NCBI RefSeq assembly: GCF_025602895.1
Contig: NW_026516221.1
Span: 124,001 to 188,000 of the forward strand
DNA from: Polychytrium aggregatum
Lineage: Eukaryota > Chytridiomycota > Chytridiomycetes > Polychytriales
Direction of reading: 5' to 3'
DNA length: 64,000 bases
A model generated the notes under the pieces. It was not told the DNA's origin. It worked only from the letters and a program-made list of their open reading frames with translations, and searched no databases. Made by a program: the position numbers and the translations under genes. Positions 22,097 to 35,857 of the stretch are shown here, in pieces (the first letter of the stretch is position 1; each line of letters begins with the position of its first letter).

Positions 22097-23203
22097 TCAA
22101 CGAATCTCCTTGGCAATGTTTGTGAGAACCTCTTCCTTCCGGTCGATGAGCCGAGCCTGGTTCGGGAGGGTCTAGGTCAGCACCACGATCAAAGCCAGTG
22201 TCGTTCGGGCATGGCTCGGCCGCTCAGAGACTTTGGTGGATGGCATTAGCAGCCGCCAGGGGATATGTCTGTGCCTCGATATCAGGTTGTTTTGCCTACC
22301 AGTTCCTGCTTCTTCTCTCCGAGCTGCATTCGAGCCAGGCGAATATCCTACTCGAAAGAAAAAACACAGTCAGAGTGAGGGAATGCATCGAGGCGCAAGG
22401 GGGAGGGAGCGGCGGGCTTCGTTGAATCAATGCACCCACCGGAGGCAAATCTCTGTAGCTGCCGAGCTGGTCTTGAGCGACGCCCAGATCAGATGCCAGC
22501 TGGAGCACCTCCGACTCGAGCGATTTGAGCGTGCTGAAGCGCAGATCGGCGCTCTCGGGACTGAGATGGCTCTGTTGTCGACGGTGGAAGCATCAGCGAT
22601 CGGTCGGCGCCTGACGCAGCACCAGATGACACTCAGGACTCTGCCAATACCTCCATATCCGTAATTCGATCGTGATACTCCTGGCGCTTCTCATCAATGA
22701 CGATGCACTGTGTCCTCCAGCTCTGGAGCAGGGTTTGCTCGGCCTTCTGGCTGTCTCTGTCGTCGACGGTCTTGAGCAGCCTGGTTCATCGGGTCAGGTC
22801 AGCAAACACTGCAAGCCGCAGTGGTGGATGGGCTACGGATCGGGATTTCGCTCGAAGCTTTGCATGCATCGCATCAGGCCGACCAGGATGCTTGCCTCTG
22901 CGCCTCTTCTCTCCGTGCTTCCATCATTGATATTCTCTTGGACAATGTGTCCTTGGTACGGCCGAGTTGCCCGATTTCCCGCTCGAGGCGACTCTCTCGC
23001 ACATGGATGTCGGCAATCGCTGCCAGGATCACGCCAGTCGAAGCATCGCTGCAGTCCATGGATTGATACAGATGGCCCATCTCCTTGGCGAGCGCCTCGC
23101 TATTCTTCCAGGACTTGTCCGTGAACCCCATCGCAGCCAGCACGGCACTCATGCGGTCGCTTTCAGCAGCGTATTCGCTGCGCACGAGCTCTTCGAGCTG
23201 CAT
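22097..23203 (-). CDS. HAUS1: HAUS augmin-like complex subunit 1 (HAUS1-like)
   Basis: Coiled-coil protein resembling HAUS1, a subunit of augmin, which recruits gamma-tubulin to existing spindle microtubules. Start at ATG 23203 (MQLEELVRSEYAAESDRM). Exon 1 contains SEALAKEMGHLYQSMDCSDA and ADIHVRESRLEREIGQL. Later minus-strand exons read LLKTVDDRDSQKAEQTLLQS, RQEYHDRITDME, LKSLESEVLQLASDLGV with LGSYRDLPP, then DIRLARMQLGEKKQEL, and the last exon ARLIDRKEEVLTNIAKEIR before TGA (22099-22097). The 'L-SY-DL-P-x-LA-x-(K/Q)-EEAK-EL' C-terminal pattern matches human HAUS1, and heptad-like helices run throughout. Exact middle splice sites were not all fixed. The neighbouring gene on the same strand is CEP120. 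Coiled-coil proteins are easy to misassign, hence the moderate score. Confidence 0.55.
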
Positions 23204-23523
23204 ATTTCGCGGGCGGGTGATCGTGGCGTGCTGTGCGGGAGTATGATAGACTTGCGGTGTGCTGTCTTGGGCAGGCTCTGCTACGGGGCGAGATGGAACG
23301 GCTCGGAGAGGGACAGACGCTGGAGAGCCCAGACTCGGCTGCAAGCAAGCTCCTGCTGCCGGGGCGGATGGCACGTGATGCCACCTGTGGGTCTGTGCGA
23401 CATGGCCCACGATCCACACCAAGTTCGGGCAGCAAGTTTGGGCAGCGCCGGCCAACCGCTCCAGCTGCCAGCATACTGTTCTCTGTATTGTGCATCAGAC
23501 TGATCCAGGTTCGACGGCGCCGC

Positions 23524-26500
23524 TTATCTCTGGGCGCCGCCGGTATGGTGCATGCTCATCAACTCGTTGATTCGCCGGTCAAGCTCGCGCACCAGCCGGT
23601 CCTCCCTGGTATAGACCCCGGTCATGAGCAGTGCGTCTCGCTCGGTAGCGAGCCGCTCGATCTCGGTTGCCACGCTGGGATCCAAGGCAGGTGCTGCGAG
23701 ACTCTCGGCGCCATGGAGTCGGCTTGGGTCGCCTTCGTGGCCTTTGGATTGCTTGGCAACGATGGCGGCCTTGGCGCTGCTGGCAAGCTGGCGCAGCTGT
23801 CGGATTTGCCTGCTCCAGTTCTCCTTGTCGTGTTCTGGGGCTGCCGTAGCTGGCAACACGTCCGCGTCTCTTTCGTCGTCGTCCTGGAATGGCTGCTTCG
23901 TCTGGGGCTCGGGGAGGGCGGGCCGTTCGTCCTCGAGTTTGGATGGCGGTCGAATCGAGTGCGACTTGAGGCCGTCGAGGTCATTCTGGATCTCCTTCAG
24001 TACCCGGCGATTGCTGCTTTGATTCTCGACTTCTTCCTTGGCGAGCAGCCGCATCTTTTCCATCTCAAGGCTCCTCTTCTCCTCCTCGACCCGGCGTGCC
24101 TCGGCGTCGATTGCGGCTCTCTTGAAGGTTTCGATGCTCTTGAGGGCCTTGGCGAGCTGCACCTTGTACTGCTTTTTGGAGGCCTCCAGGGTTTCATTCT
24201 GGCGCTCGAGCTGAACGAGCTTCTCCGTGAGCTCGGCAATACGCGAGCGCAAAGATGCCTCAACGGTCACACCGCTGCTTCGTCTAAATCCGTCCAGCTG
24301 ACTCTCCAGCTCCTTGCATCGGCCTTCCCATGCATCCCTATCCTTGTTTGCCTTGGCCAGACGCTCCTCGGTTTCGGCCGTCCGCTCGCTGTGAAGCTCC
24401 ATCCGATGGCGGTACTCTTCATGCAGCCGGCGACTTGCGTCACGGACCTCTTCGAGCTTCCGTTCGTGCTGTCGCTCCAGGTCCGATCGGAGCTTTCGGA
24501 CCCCGTCTTCGCTAGAATTGAGCTTGCGTTCGCGGGCCTCGAGATTCAGCACGAGCTCATTCAGATGGCCCTCAAGGTCTTTGAGTTCTTCGAGCTTGCC
24601 TTTCAAATGTTGCTCGCGCTCTCGCTCGCGCTGCTTCCACTCGTTGCTGAGTTTTTCCATCAGCTCTTGCTCGCGTTGCTGGAGCTTGTGCCGAAATTTG
24701 CGCTCCTCCTCCTTCTTCCAAAGCTCCAGCTCAAGGGCGACCTTGTATTCGATCTTGCCGTGCATTGAGCCGCCATAGCCTGAGGACCCCTCGGACTCGG
24801 TGTAGCCTGGATTTGGATCGGGTTCATAGCTGGCTTGTCGCCGATGGCTAGCGTGGAGATGTTGCGGGGAGTCTGCATATTCGTATCCACTCGTGCGGCT
24901 GGGCTTTGCCCTTGACTTTCCATCGACCTCGCGAGCACCCTTCCCAAAAGCTACGTCGGGATACAGATTCGACTCCAGAGACGCACTGGGCGCTGTATCG
25001 ACTTGCTCCCTCGATATCGAGTTGATCGGTGGCTCAGACACAGCCGGCCGCGCGCCAAAGTCACCCTCGACTGCGCCAAAGTCCTCGAGCGCAAGAACTA
25101 CCTTGAGCTGCAGCCATTTGTGGTAGCGTCCGTTTGCTGCTCCGATAACATCATACCATTCTTCGAGCGTGTGAATACGCACTTTGCGATCGACAGCGCC
25201 TTCCGAGTCTTCGACAACAGGACTATGGTAAAGTCGCCCGAGGTCCAGCGTTGCTGATCCGAGACAATTGTCATGTTCGAATCCGGCCCGATTCTTTTCC
25301 CAGAGCTCGACAACCAGCGGCACGCCTTCAAGGTAGGTGACAAGACGGGGGTAGAGCATAACAAACTCAAAGGCGCAGAACGAATGCGGCAAAACTTGCT
25401 CACTCTCGACATTGGGATGCGGCTTCAGAGACGGAGCGATTATCGGCGTTGGCGTACCAAAGGCAGGATACACATATTTGAAGTAGATCAGAGGGGACTG
25501 TGGTTGTGTGAAGCGGGCTTCTCGAATGGAGCGGAGGTCGATTGAGAATCGAAATTGGTGCCACCGACCATCATCCATGAAATGCGTAGTGGGCAGGATC
25601 GGCGCAAGGAGCCCCTCTGCGCCCCCTGTGGCATCGCGCGCGACATTGTCGAGATCGTTCGATGGCACTACGCCGAGATGATTATCCCCGGCTTGGCCGC
25701 TGGCCGCGATCGCGCCGATCGCACCGCGTTCATCAGACAATGGGTGATCAGCAACCTCAAATCCGGGCAGATCCGAGTCGCTTCTGAGGAGCGACTGCGT
25801 CTGTTGCGGAGGTTGGTGTGGGGCGAGGGTCTCCTGCTCGTGAGACTGGCGGTGCTGATATGCCGATGGTGGTGGGAGGCGCTCGCCAGATCGAGCAGCC
25901 GCCGGAGTTGTGGACAAAACGATATCGTCCGATCGAGCGAGCGGTCTCCGTGTCGACCCAAATGCGGCTGTTGGAATGCGCGACCGATTTGAAGAGGCAG
26001 CGGGCTGATCCTCCTCCAGCGCATCGGGCTCGTAGTCCTCTTTGTCGGGCTGGAGCATGATCGACAGGCCAATACTTGCCGACTTGCCCTCCTGGTTAAC
26101 AGGGAGCTCCTGTTTCTTGTTGTAGAGGGGATAGAGCCGTTCGGTGACCCTCATCTCACCCAGCGGGGTCATGGCACTGGCGGACTCGTCGCTCCACAAG
26201 CTGGAGAGCTGGACGTCGGCAAATCCAAGAAAGTCGCGCTCATGGCACAGATAGATTGCGATTTTGCCAGATTCGTATAGGAAGGTTTTGAGATCGGGAA
26301 GGAGCGCACGGATGCGGATCGACACTTTTTCGGCCGGAAAGTTTGGCGAAGATATGTCCCGAAACTTTTCGGTGACGATCTGATTGCCGAGAAACGTGTA
26401 GTAAAAGTATAACCCCGGTGTGAAGATGGTTGAGCGATGGGAGCCGTCGAGCAGCACGGCGAGGTTCTCGGCAAAGGCAATCGAGACCGACAAGACCCAT

Positions 26501-27286
26501 GGCTGTTGCCCGCTGCCTATCCGGTAGAATCCATCCTGAAGATCGATGGGGAGCGACGACCCGGCGTTGAAGGGCATCTCGCGGCCTGCCGCCCGGAGCT
26601 TGGGTGAGGAGATATGGTCCTTGGCAGCAAGTTCCTTGGATATGGCGCTTCCGCTCGCCCAAGCGGGAGGAGCCTCCTCGTACAGGGGCAGACCCTCGTC
26701 CTTGGCCGAGATGGAGAACGATAGCTTGATCTCGGGCCGGAAAGCACCGGACTGTTTGGGATTGATCAACGGGTAGAACTTTTCGATGGCCTTGGCGGCC
26801 TCGGCGGCAGCTCGCAAGTCCAGGACGATGTATCCAACAGCGTCTCGACGGTTGTGGACATCGACAGAGTAGCACATGAGCTTCAGGGTGGCTCGCTGGG
26901 ACCGCAGAAACGACAGCACCTTGGTATCCAGATCCCATGCCAGCTCGGTGTCGAAGGTGGGGCTTGCGACGTGATCAACCGGATCAGTGGTGAGGATTTC
27001 CGTGTTGAAGCGGCACTGGATGTAGAGCTTGGCATTGGGGTTTCGTGGGAAATAGCGGCCTGTGATGCCGAGGGGATAGGGCCACGATCGGCCAATGGAT
27101 GAGTCTGAATCCAAACCCGATTGCGAGTGCAAGCGAACGATGGGCGGCAAGCTGGATCGGCGACGGTGAGGTCTGCAGAACAGCACCCTGCCAGGAGGCG
27201 GAAATGCACGACCACCCAAGACATGCGACAACGGCCGCACCTTCAAGAAGAGTCACCAGCACGGTATACTGATGAGGTCTCGACAT
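23524..27286 (-). CDS. CEP120: CEP120 centriolar protein (triple C2 + coiled coil)
   Basis: Centriole elongation and basal-body protein. Exon 1 (27286-27241) encodes MSRPHQYTVLVTLLE; exon 2 (27059-23524) is a single 3.5-kb exon; total 1193 aa. The first C2 domain spans about residues 5-125 (GRYFPRNPNAKLYIQC, LTTDPVDHVASPTFDTELAW, VGYIVLDLR), the most conserved part of CEP120. A second C2-like block lies at about 200-330 (QPWVLSVSIAFAENLAVLL) and a third (DUF3668 part) at about 510-680 (WHQFRFSIDLRSI, FEFVMLYPRLVTYLEGVPLV). A charged coiled coil covers about 780-1045. The end, ERDALLMTGVYTREDRLVRE plus LDRRINEL, matches the conserved CEP120 C-terminal tip. CEP120 is restricted to organisms with centrioles, so this places the genome in a flagellated lineage. 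The intron removed near the start is in-frame-open, which makes a longer but wrong N-terminus possible. Confidence 0.92.
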
Positions 27287-27345
27287 GCTGGTGGACGAAT
27301 GCGCCCGACGTCGTCTGAGCTGCCAAAGGAGCGAGGGAGATGCCG

Positions 27346-27380
<35 letters not shown>

Positions 27381-27795
27381 GGCAGAAGCAGAAGCAGGGC
27401 GGACGAGCGACGAGGGGAAGCAGCAGACGACAGACAAGATCACGGCTGAGCACCAGCGCCAGTCCGCCAGGGCCAGGGACAGAAAGCGCGGGCTGACGGA
27501 ATGGGATGCGACGGAATGCGATGGGATGGCTGGGATGGGATGTGCTGGCCTTCCGAAGCGACGGCATGCAAGGAGCATCCAGGACAGCAGGCAACTGGGC
27601 GGCTGAACATCCAAGCGGATGACGGGCTGGTCAACGGACACCCAGGAAGATGAGAGAATAGCAGGCAAATGTCCAACCTGACGAGAGACGGGGCAGATGA
27701 ACGACCGCCCGGTGAGTCACCGCCTGCCAGACTTGACCGCCTCGCCTCGGCCGACCTGCTGGCCCGACCGGCTTCGTCTTTGATCCGTCGCTTGC
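27287..27795. other. Divergent intergenic region with CAG/CAA-rich tract
   Basis: Between CEP120 (-) and gluconokinase (+), so it should hold both promoters. A CAACAG/CAG-rich tract at about 27346-27400 opens long ORFs in several frames; these are low-complexity artefacts. Confidence 0.45.
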
Positions 27796-28547
27796 ATGTC
27801 CATGGCGGCTCAGCGGCTCCTCGTCCTTCTCATGGGCGTCTCTGGATGCGGCAAGTCGACGACGGCTCGGCTCCTCCAGGACCGGCTTCCCAACTGTGTT
27901 TTCCTCGAGGGCGATGACTTCCACCCGGCAGCAAACAGAAACAAAATGACCAGCGGACAGGTGAGCTGCAGTACATGTTTTGTAACGACATGCGTGTCGA
28001 CATCGTTCTTGGCTGTCGCTCGAGATGGGCTCTGTCCTGGCTGACCACCCGTCCTGTCTGTATGGCTCGGCCCCAACGGCGATACACATCGCAGCCCCTC
28101 AACGATCAAGACCGAGCGCCGTGGCTCGCGGCCATCCATGCAGAGCTCGTGCATCGATGGCTCGACGCCGATGGAGGCATGTCGCCCGACACGATTGTTC
28201 TGGCCTGTTCGGCGCTCAAGGCTCGATATCGCAGTGTGCTGGTCCCCGTCGATGCGCCGTTTGCTGCCTTGGTGGTGTACTTGCGGGTTGACCGCGATGC
28301 GCTATCGCAGCGGCTCTCCGCGAGGACAGACCACTTTTTCAACCCAGCATTGCTCGACTCACAGCTGAGCGCACTCGAGTCCCCGACTGTCGACGAGTTC
28401 CGAGGCCACAGCAAGCCGGTCCAATTGCTGGAGCTCTCGGCTTCCCAAAACGAACCAACCGACCAAAGCGCCCTGGCGGAACATATTGCCCAAGCTGTGT
28501 CTGTATTCAGAGACAGATCTGGCGACGCCGCCTTGGGCATGTTATGA
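27796..28547 (+). CDS. Gluconokinase (thermoresistant GntK type)
   Basis: Cytosolic kinase that phosphorylates D-gluconate to 6-phosphogluconate, feeding the pentose phosphate pathway. Exons 27796-27960 and 28095-28547 give 205 aa, slightly longer than bacterial GntK (about 175). The Walker A loop GVSGCGKST lies at about residues 13-21. The substrate region EGDDFHPAANRNKMTSG ends exon 1, and exon 2 opens with PLNDQDRAPWLAAI, the standard GntK continuation (normally KMxxGxPLxDxDRxPWL). The nucleotide-binding parts VLACSALKARYRSVL and LRVDRDALSQRLSARTDHFF are in place. Two ATGs lie 6 nt apart; the first was used. Convergent with the next gene (78 bp between stops). Confidence 0.92.
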
Positions 28548-28625
28548 TCGAATAGAGCCCAACGGCCCCGACAAACGGCTGGTAGGACTCGCCGATGACA
28601 CCGCTGGCCATTGCAGTGGGCCGAT

Positions 28626-29355
28626 CTAATCGTCGAGCTCGTCGGCATTGAGCGCCTGCAGCTGGGCCTTGAGTTCCTGGATCCGCAGTCCGATTCGACG
28701 CTCAACGTCCTGCCTTTGGGCCTGGTCGGGAAGCTGCTCGATAAGGCCCTCGTAGGTCTTCAGGCAAGCTTCGACCGATTCTTGTGCGGCGAGCTTATCT
28801 TCATTGTAGTATGTCGTACCCTTGCTTTCAGTGGCATATTCAAGCTGATTGCCGCATGGGCCGGGCATGAATTGGGCGTCAATCGACCACAGAGCAATCA
28901 ATGGGCCGTATCAAAATCGGACAACAACAAGTCCCGTTAGCCTGGGATGCGACCCAATCATTCCACCGGAGTGGCTTATTGAGCCGTCATCGACACCACC
29001 ATCGCCATCGACACCACCATCGCCATCGACACCATTGACTCTCGGCGTACTGAGCAGGACAGCTGCAGCAAAGACATATCCCTCTGTCGCAATCACTTTG
29101 GCGATCCTTTCTTCCGACGGCGTCGCATGTACTCACATCTTCCCGGGCCACACTGAACATATCGCCGATGGTGTCGATCTCTTTCTGGATATCCACGGGG
29201 CGGCTGGAGAACGGCTGGTGCCGGAGGGGCGAGAGAGCAGCAAGCGGCTGCACGGCGCTGGCTATCAGGCGGCTGGGCCGAGCGGACGGGGACATTGTCC
29301 CATAGCTAAACGAGCAGCGCAAGAGGATGTTTGAGGCTCGGGCAGCAAATCGCAT
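28626..29355 (-). CDS. Small conserved mitochondrial protein, function unknown
   Basis: Two minus-strand exons, 29355-29137 and 28844-28626, give 145 aa. The N-terminal 50 residues are rich in Arg/Ser/Ala with no acids (MRFAARASNILLRCSFSYG, then RPSRLIASAVQPLAAL, HQPFSSRPVD), a clear mitochondrial presequence. The mature part is a helical hairpin: IQKEIDTIGDMFSVARED, then LEYATESKGTTYYNEDKLA, AQESVEACLKTYEGLIEQLP, and VERRIGLRIQELKAQLQAL. The 'I..I...F..ARE..E.A..S.GT.YF(Y)NE' pattern looks conserved and recalls small mitochondrial/plastid proteins annotated in plants as embryogenesis-like; I cannot name a function. No transmembrane segment. The splice is phase 0 and keeps the helix register. 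Confidence 0.7.
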
Positions 29356-30578
29356 GATGTCGTTGATGATGGCACGATCGATCGATCGATCGATCGATCA
29401 TGTCGCCGCGAAACCCGAGATCACTCCCAGCCCAGAGCGAGAGCAGAACAGCGCTCTCGGCATCTCCTCGGTGTCTCCTCGGTGTCTCCTCGTTGGAGTG
29501 GAAGTTGGGACTCTGCCGGCGGACCGCTCAGTTGCCTCGCACCGCTCCAGGACGGCTGTTGCTCTGGGACTCGAATATACCCACACATTGCAATCATGTC
29601 CAAACAGTGTGTCCCAGGAAGCAGCGGTTTGCTGGGTACTTTGAACAGCGCAGGTCGATTGTGGAGACTGGAGAGCAACCCACGGTCTTCACTCAGAGGC
29701 GATCTGTTGAATCGCATGTGGTTCTGTTGGACCCATTCTCATCCTAAACCATGCTGGCATACGGGATCGCGAGGCCGTCCCATGTGTAAAGTGTATGGCG
29801 AAACATGGACTCGGGCAGCATGATCATGACCACACCGCAGCACGACCCGATAATTTCGGCAGGACTGTTTACGCCATTTTTTGCGTTGGCTGTTGTTTAT
29901 TGCTTCGTTACTGGCCGTTTTGATTGATTCGGCGTTGTTCATTCCTGCACCCATCACTCTACTGTTTTTGGTTTCTGGTTGTTCTTCCTGTTGCAATTGT
30001 TTTGTGTTCACTTGGAAACGTCTCCGACTGATAGGTAACCCCGTGACCAGTCGTGGTAGGGTTAGGGTAGAGCACACGCGTGTCTGTGCGCGCCTGCTGT
30101 CGCACAGCCGCGTGGCCGAAAATAGCCGACGCGCCCGTCGCCACCGGCCAAGCGGCGTCCGTTTCGGTCTCTTTGAGCTGCTGGGCCGCTGGGGTCTGCT
30201 TGCGTTTTCTTTTTCCCTGTGGCATCATCATCCTCGGGTCGCCTCCTCGGGTCGCCTCCTCCGCCTGCAGCCCCATTCTCCTTGCTCGACCTCCCTGTCT
30301 GGGACGTCGGCGGTCCGTCTGTTTCTGTCTCTACCGTCTCTTCCGTTTCTGTTTCCGCCATCCGTCGCCCAACCGAGCGGCGCTCTCAGAGATTGTCTTG
30401 AGTCGTCTGTGCCTCCTCGGTCTGCATCCCTTGCTCGCCACAACCGCCCTTGCCGCCGCTGCTTCTTGGCCTGCGGCCTCAGCAATCAACTGCCCCGACC
30501 ACCGGTTACTCACCCGCCCGGTCTGACGAGTGCTGCCCTGCCATCACCAACTTTGTCGCCAAGTTCTCCCATTGCGCC
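29356..30578. other. 1.2-kb intergenic region upstream of the Sch9-like kinase
   Basis: Contains a (GATC)n microsatellite at about 29378-29400, three CTCCTCGGTGT repeats near 29462-29492, and a long pyrimidine-rich leader (30.2-30.5 kb) probably belonging to the 5' UTR or promoter of the kinase gene. No supported gene or RNA found. Confidence 0.45.
29376..29400. repeat. (GATC)n microsatellite
   Basis: Six GATC units just upstream of the mitochondrial-protein gene (minus strand), in its likely promoter. Confidence 0.85.
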
Positions 30579-33554
<2,976 letters not shown>

Positions 33555-34173
33555 AGCCCTCGGTCGCTCGATGGACCCCCAGCGGCCGTGCAGGCAACCT
33601 CTGGGGCCCTATTCGTCTCACTATCGAAGCCAAATGTCTTTGTTAAGCCATTGCCTGTCCGGGAGAGCCTCCTCTTTGCCATTCTCTCACTTCTTTGACC
33701 ACCGTGCCCCTGTCTGGGCTGATCTGTGTCAATGCGATGTCAATGCGATGTCATGTCATGCGATGCGATGTGTTCGCCATGCCCTGCTGAACTGCTGAAT
33801 ACATCATTCACCCGACGCAAGGTTTGCGCTGGCCGCTTGGTTGCTCGCCACCGTGTCCACGAGGGCCCACGGCGAGGTCCCATTTGTCAGCGCCTCAGGG
33901 ACTGCGCGCGATGGGCGGATGGGCAACAAGGCATCGCGACTCCTCGAAACAGAACAACCCGCGATGCCACGCAATCAATCGCGACAACAGGGGCTGTTGC
34001 CGGACTGCCTCGTTCCGGGCACTCGCCGACTCGCCGGGCCGCTCTCGTCCCCGTCCGTCCTGTCGACCCGCTGTTCTCCCGCCCTCTGTCCTCGTCCGTG
34101 CTTGGTCTGGTTCGCTAACGAGTCTCACCACCACCACCACCGACATCGCCGACATCGCCGCCAACACGCCGAC
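33555..34173. other. Intergenic, upstream of the GNAT gene
   Basis: Contains short repeats of ATGCGATGTC (33732-33775) and a CCACCA/ACCGACATCGCC run before the next start codon. In-frame ORF extends upstream of the chosen start but lacks family features. Confidence 0.4.
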
Positions 34174-35001
34174 ATGCCGATCGAAATCAGACCAGCCGAG
34201 CTCGAGGACGTCGACGCCATTGTCGCCGTCGTAAACGATGGTGAGTCTGCGGTGTGTTCACAGCGGAATGGGCCATGGCTGCGTCTTGCTTCGTGATCCG
34301 AATCCCACTTTGCCTTCGAGATGGATCTCCTCCTACCTACCCCCCGATTCTTACCCTTCTCGCACGCAGCGTATCAGGACGCACACTACTTCAAGAATCC
34401 CGATGCCTTTGACCGCACCAACGCCGCCGAAGTCCGCGACTTTCTCAGCAGCGAGATCAGCCAGGATCCGGCGGAGCGGCGCCGAACCTTCTATTGCGTC
34501 TGGGACGACAGCGAGCTCGCTGCCTGTGTCCAATTCGATGGGGACTACAGCGACCAAGAGACTTACTTTGGCATGGTGGGTGCATGGCAATAAGCACCGC
34601 CTCTGGATCCAAAGAAGTTGCTTTGCACTGTTCTGGCCTGTGTTGCGCTGCATGAGCAGATTTTCGTGGGTACTTTGTGGTCCAGCCTGACTCCGTCCCC
34701 TTCACCCTTTTGCCTGGCCCATCGCTGTCTCAAGCTCTCGGTCAAGTCATCCCACCAAGGTCGGGGGCACGCCAAGCGATTGCTCCACAAGATCGAATGC
34801 AGAACAGCCGAACTCGGCAAGACGACGCTGACCTGCGCCGTGGTCTCGATCCAGGGCCATCTGATGAGAATGTATTCTTCCAAAGGCTTCAAGATCATCG
34901 ACTGCTCAGAGTGGCCCGTGGACTCCAAGCCCTTTGTCGTGCGCTCGGACTATTTCGAGCTCGTCAAGTTTGTGAACATGAAGAAGGCGATCGCTGCTTG
35001 A
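34174..35001 (+). CDS. GNAT-family N-acetyltransferase
   Basis: Three exons, 34174-34240, 34370-34575 and 34735-35001, give 179 aa. The beginning MPIEIRPAELEDVDAIVAVV is the standard GNAT beta1/alpha1. The middle has FYCVWDDSELAACVQFDGDY (central strands). The acetyl-CoA loop (motif A) is LSVKSSHQGRGHAKRLLHKI, with the expected Q/R-G-x-G/A pattern, followed by LTCAVVSIQGHLMRMYSSKG and FKIIDCSEWP, a typical beta6-alpha4-beta7 end. Introns are phases 1 and 0. The acceptor substrate cannot be read from the sequence. The upstream open frame could add residues, but the fold starts at the chosen Met. Confidence 0.82.
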
Positions 35002-35182
35002 TGCCTGCTTGATGCAGCGGAAGCAAGGCAAAGCATCCACATCTAAATCATTGCGGACATCTACATCGGCATCGGCATCTGCCTCGACACAATCATTAGC
35101 ATCAGACTAGTCGACAACGCAGCCTCCCTGGAATTACGAACCAACCCTCGAGTATCCCTTGGCCGCCACGGCCAAGCCGTAT

Positions 35183-35420
35183 TGCAGCGCTCCCAAAACA
35201 AAACGAGACACCCTGTTTCGAGCCAGGCTAAGTTATTTTCTGGTCCTGAATACACACCCATTTACCATTCACCATTGTGTAACAGTGTGCCCACAGTGTC
35301 TGTTGGCTAATCGACATGAAAAAGCCGGGTATCTTGATGCCGAGCAGCCATGGAGCTGCCCGGAGGCTGTACAGCGGACGGGTTGCTTTGCTACATCGTA
35401 GTATGCAACGGCCATCGGCT
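35183..35420 (+). mobile_element. Fanzor-element fragment C
   Basis: Degenerate relic. Its left edge (CCCAAAACAAAACGAGACACCC near 35190) matches the left end of the element at 2595. The stretch 35285-35375 matches the zinc-finger region of the other copies (GTGTGCCCACAGTGT, then GGTATCTTGATGCCGA and CCATGGAGCTGCC). Nearly all coding sequence between is lost, and no right end is recognised. Orientation inferred from both matches. Boundaries approximate. Confidence 0.5.
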
Positions 35421-35857
35421 TTGGATTCCGACTGCGCTGATCCCTTCGTCCCTTCGTCCCTTCGTCCCCGTTCATCCATCGCTGCCAGCGAGATCGTCCA
35501 GACGCCTTCACAAACAATGCATCGTGCGGCATACCCGTACGGGAGGGATCTGTATTCGATCTCGTAGCTCTGCTCCGCAACTGTGACGACACTCATGGCG
35601 CTGCGCCTGTGACAGCCGCATCCCACAGCAGCGAGATGGCATGATTTTTGTGGTCAAAGTGCGCCGCAGAGTTGTGGGTTGATCGGGCAAGTATCTGCAT
35701 GTGCACACAGCGAATGCCCAGACCCCAGCCAACTGCTTCGACATCTCAGTCCGAACCACTCCGCCTCAAGGACTTGTTCACTACGGTCCAATCTGTGTCC
35801 AACACAGCCATAATACCAGCGGCATCGTGGCAAGCGTAGAGCAGCCAACCCCACTCA
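35421..35857. other. Intergenic, downstream of the 2OG oxygenase
   Basis: Contains four CCCTTCGT repeats at 35449-35472. No gene recognised; short ORFs on both strands lack family features. Confidence 0.4.

Noticed and set aside
21915-22100. 61-codon minus-strand ORF beginning MKAALETAADLHG
   Set aside because: Overlaps the last HAUS1-like exon in another frame; no start context or family match.
23233-24768. 511-codon plus-strand ORF
   Set aside because: Antisense to the CEP120 coiled coil; leucine/phenylalanine-rich shadow of Glu/Lys codons.
30056-30070. TAGGGTTAGGGTAG resembling telomere repeat
   Set aside because: Only about two units; too short to call an interstitial telomere tract and in ordinary intergenic sequence.
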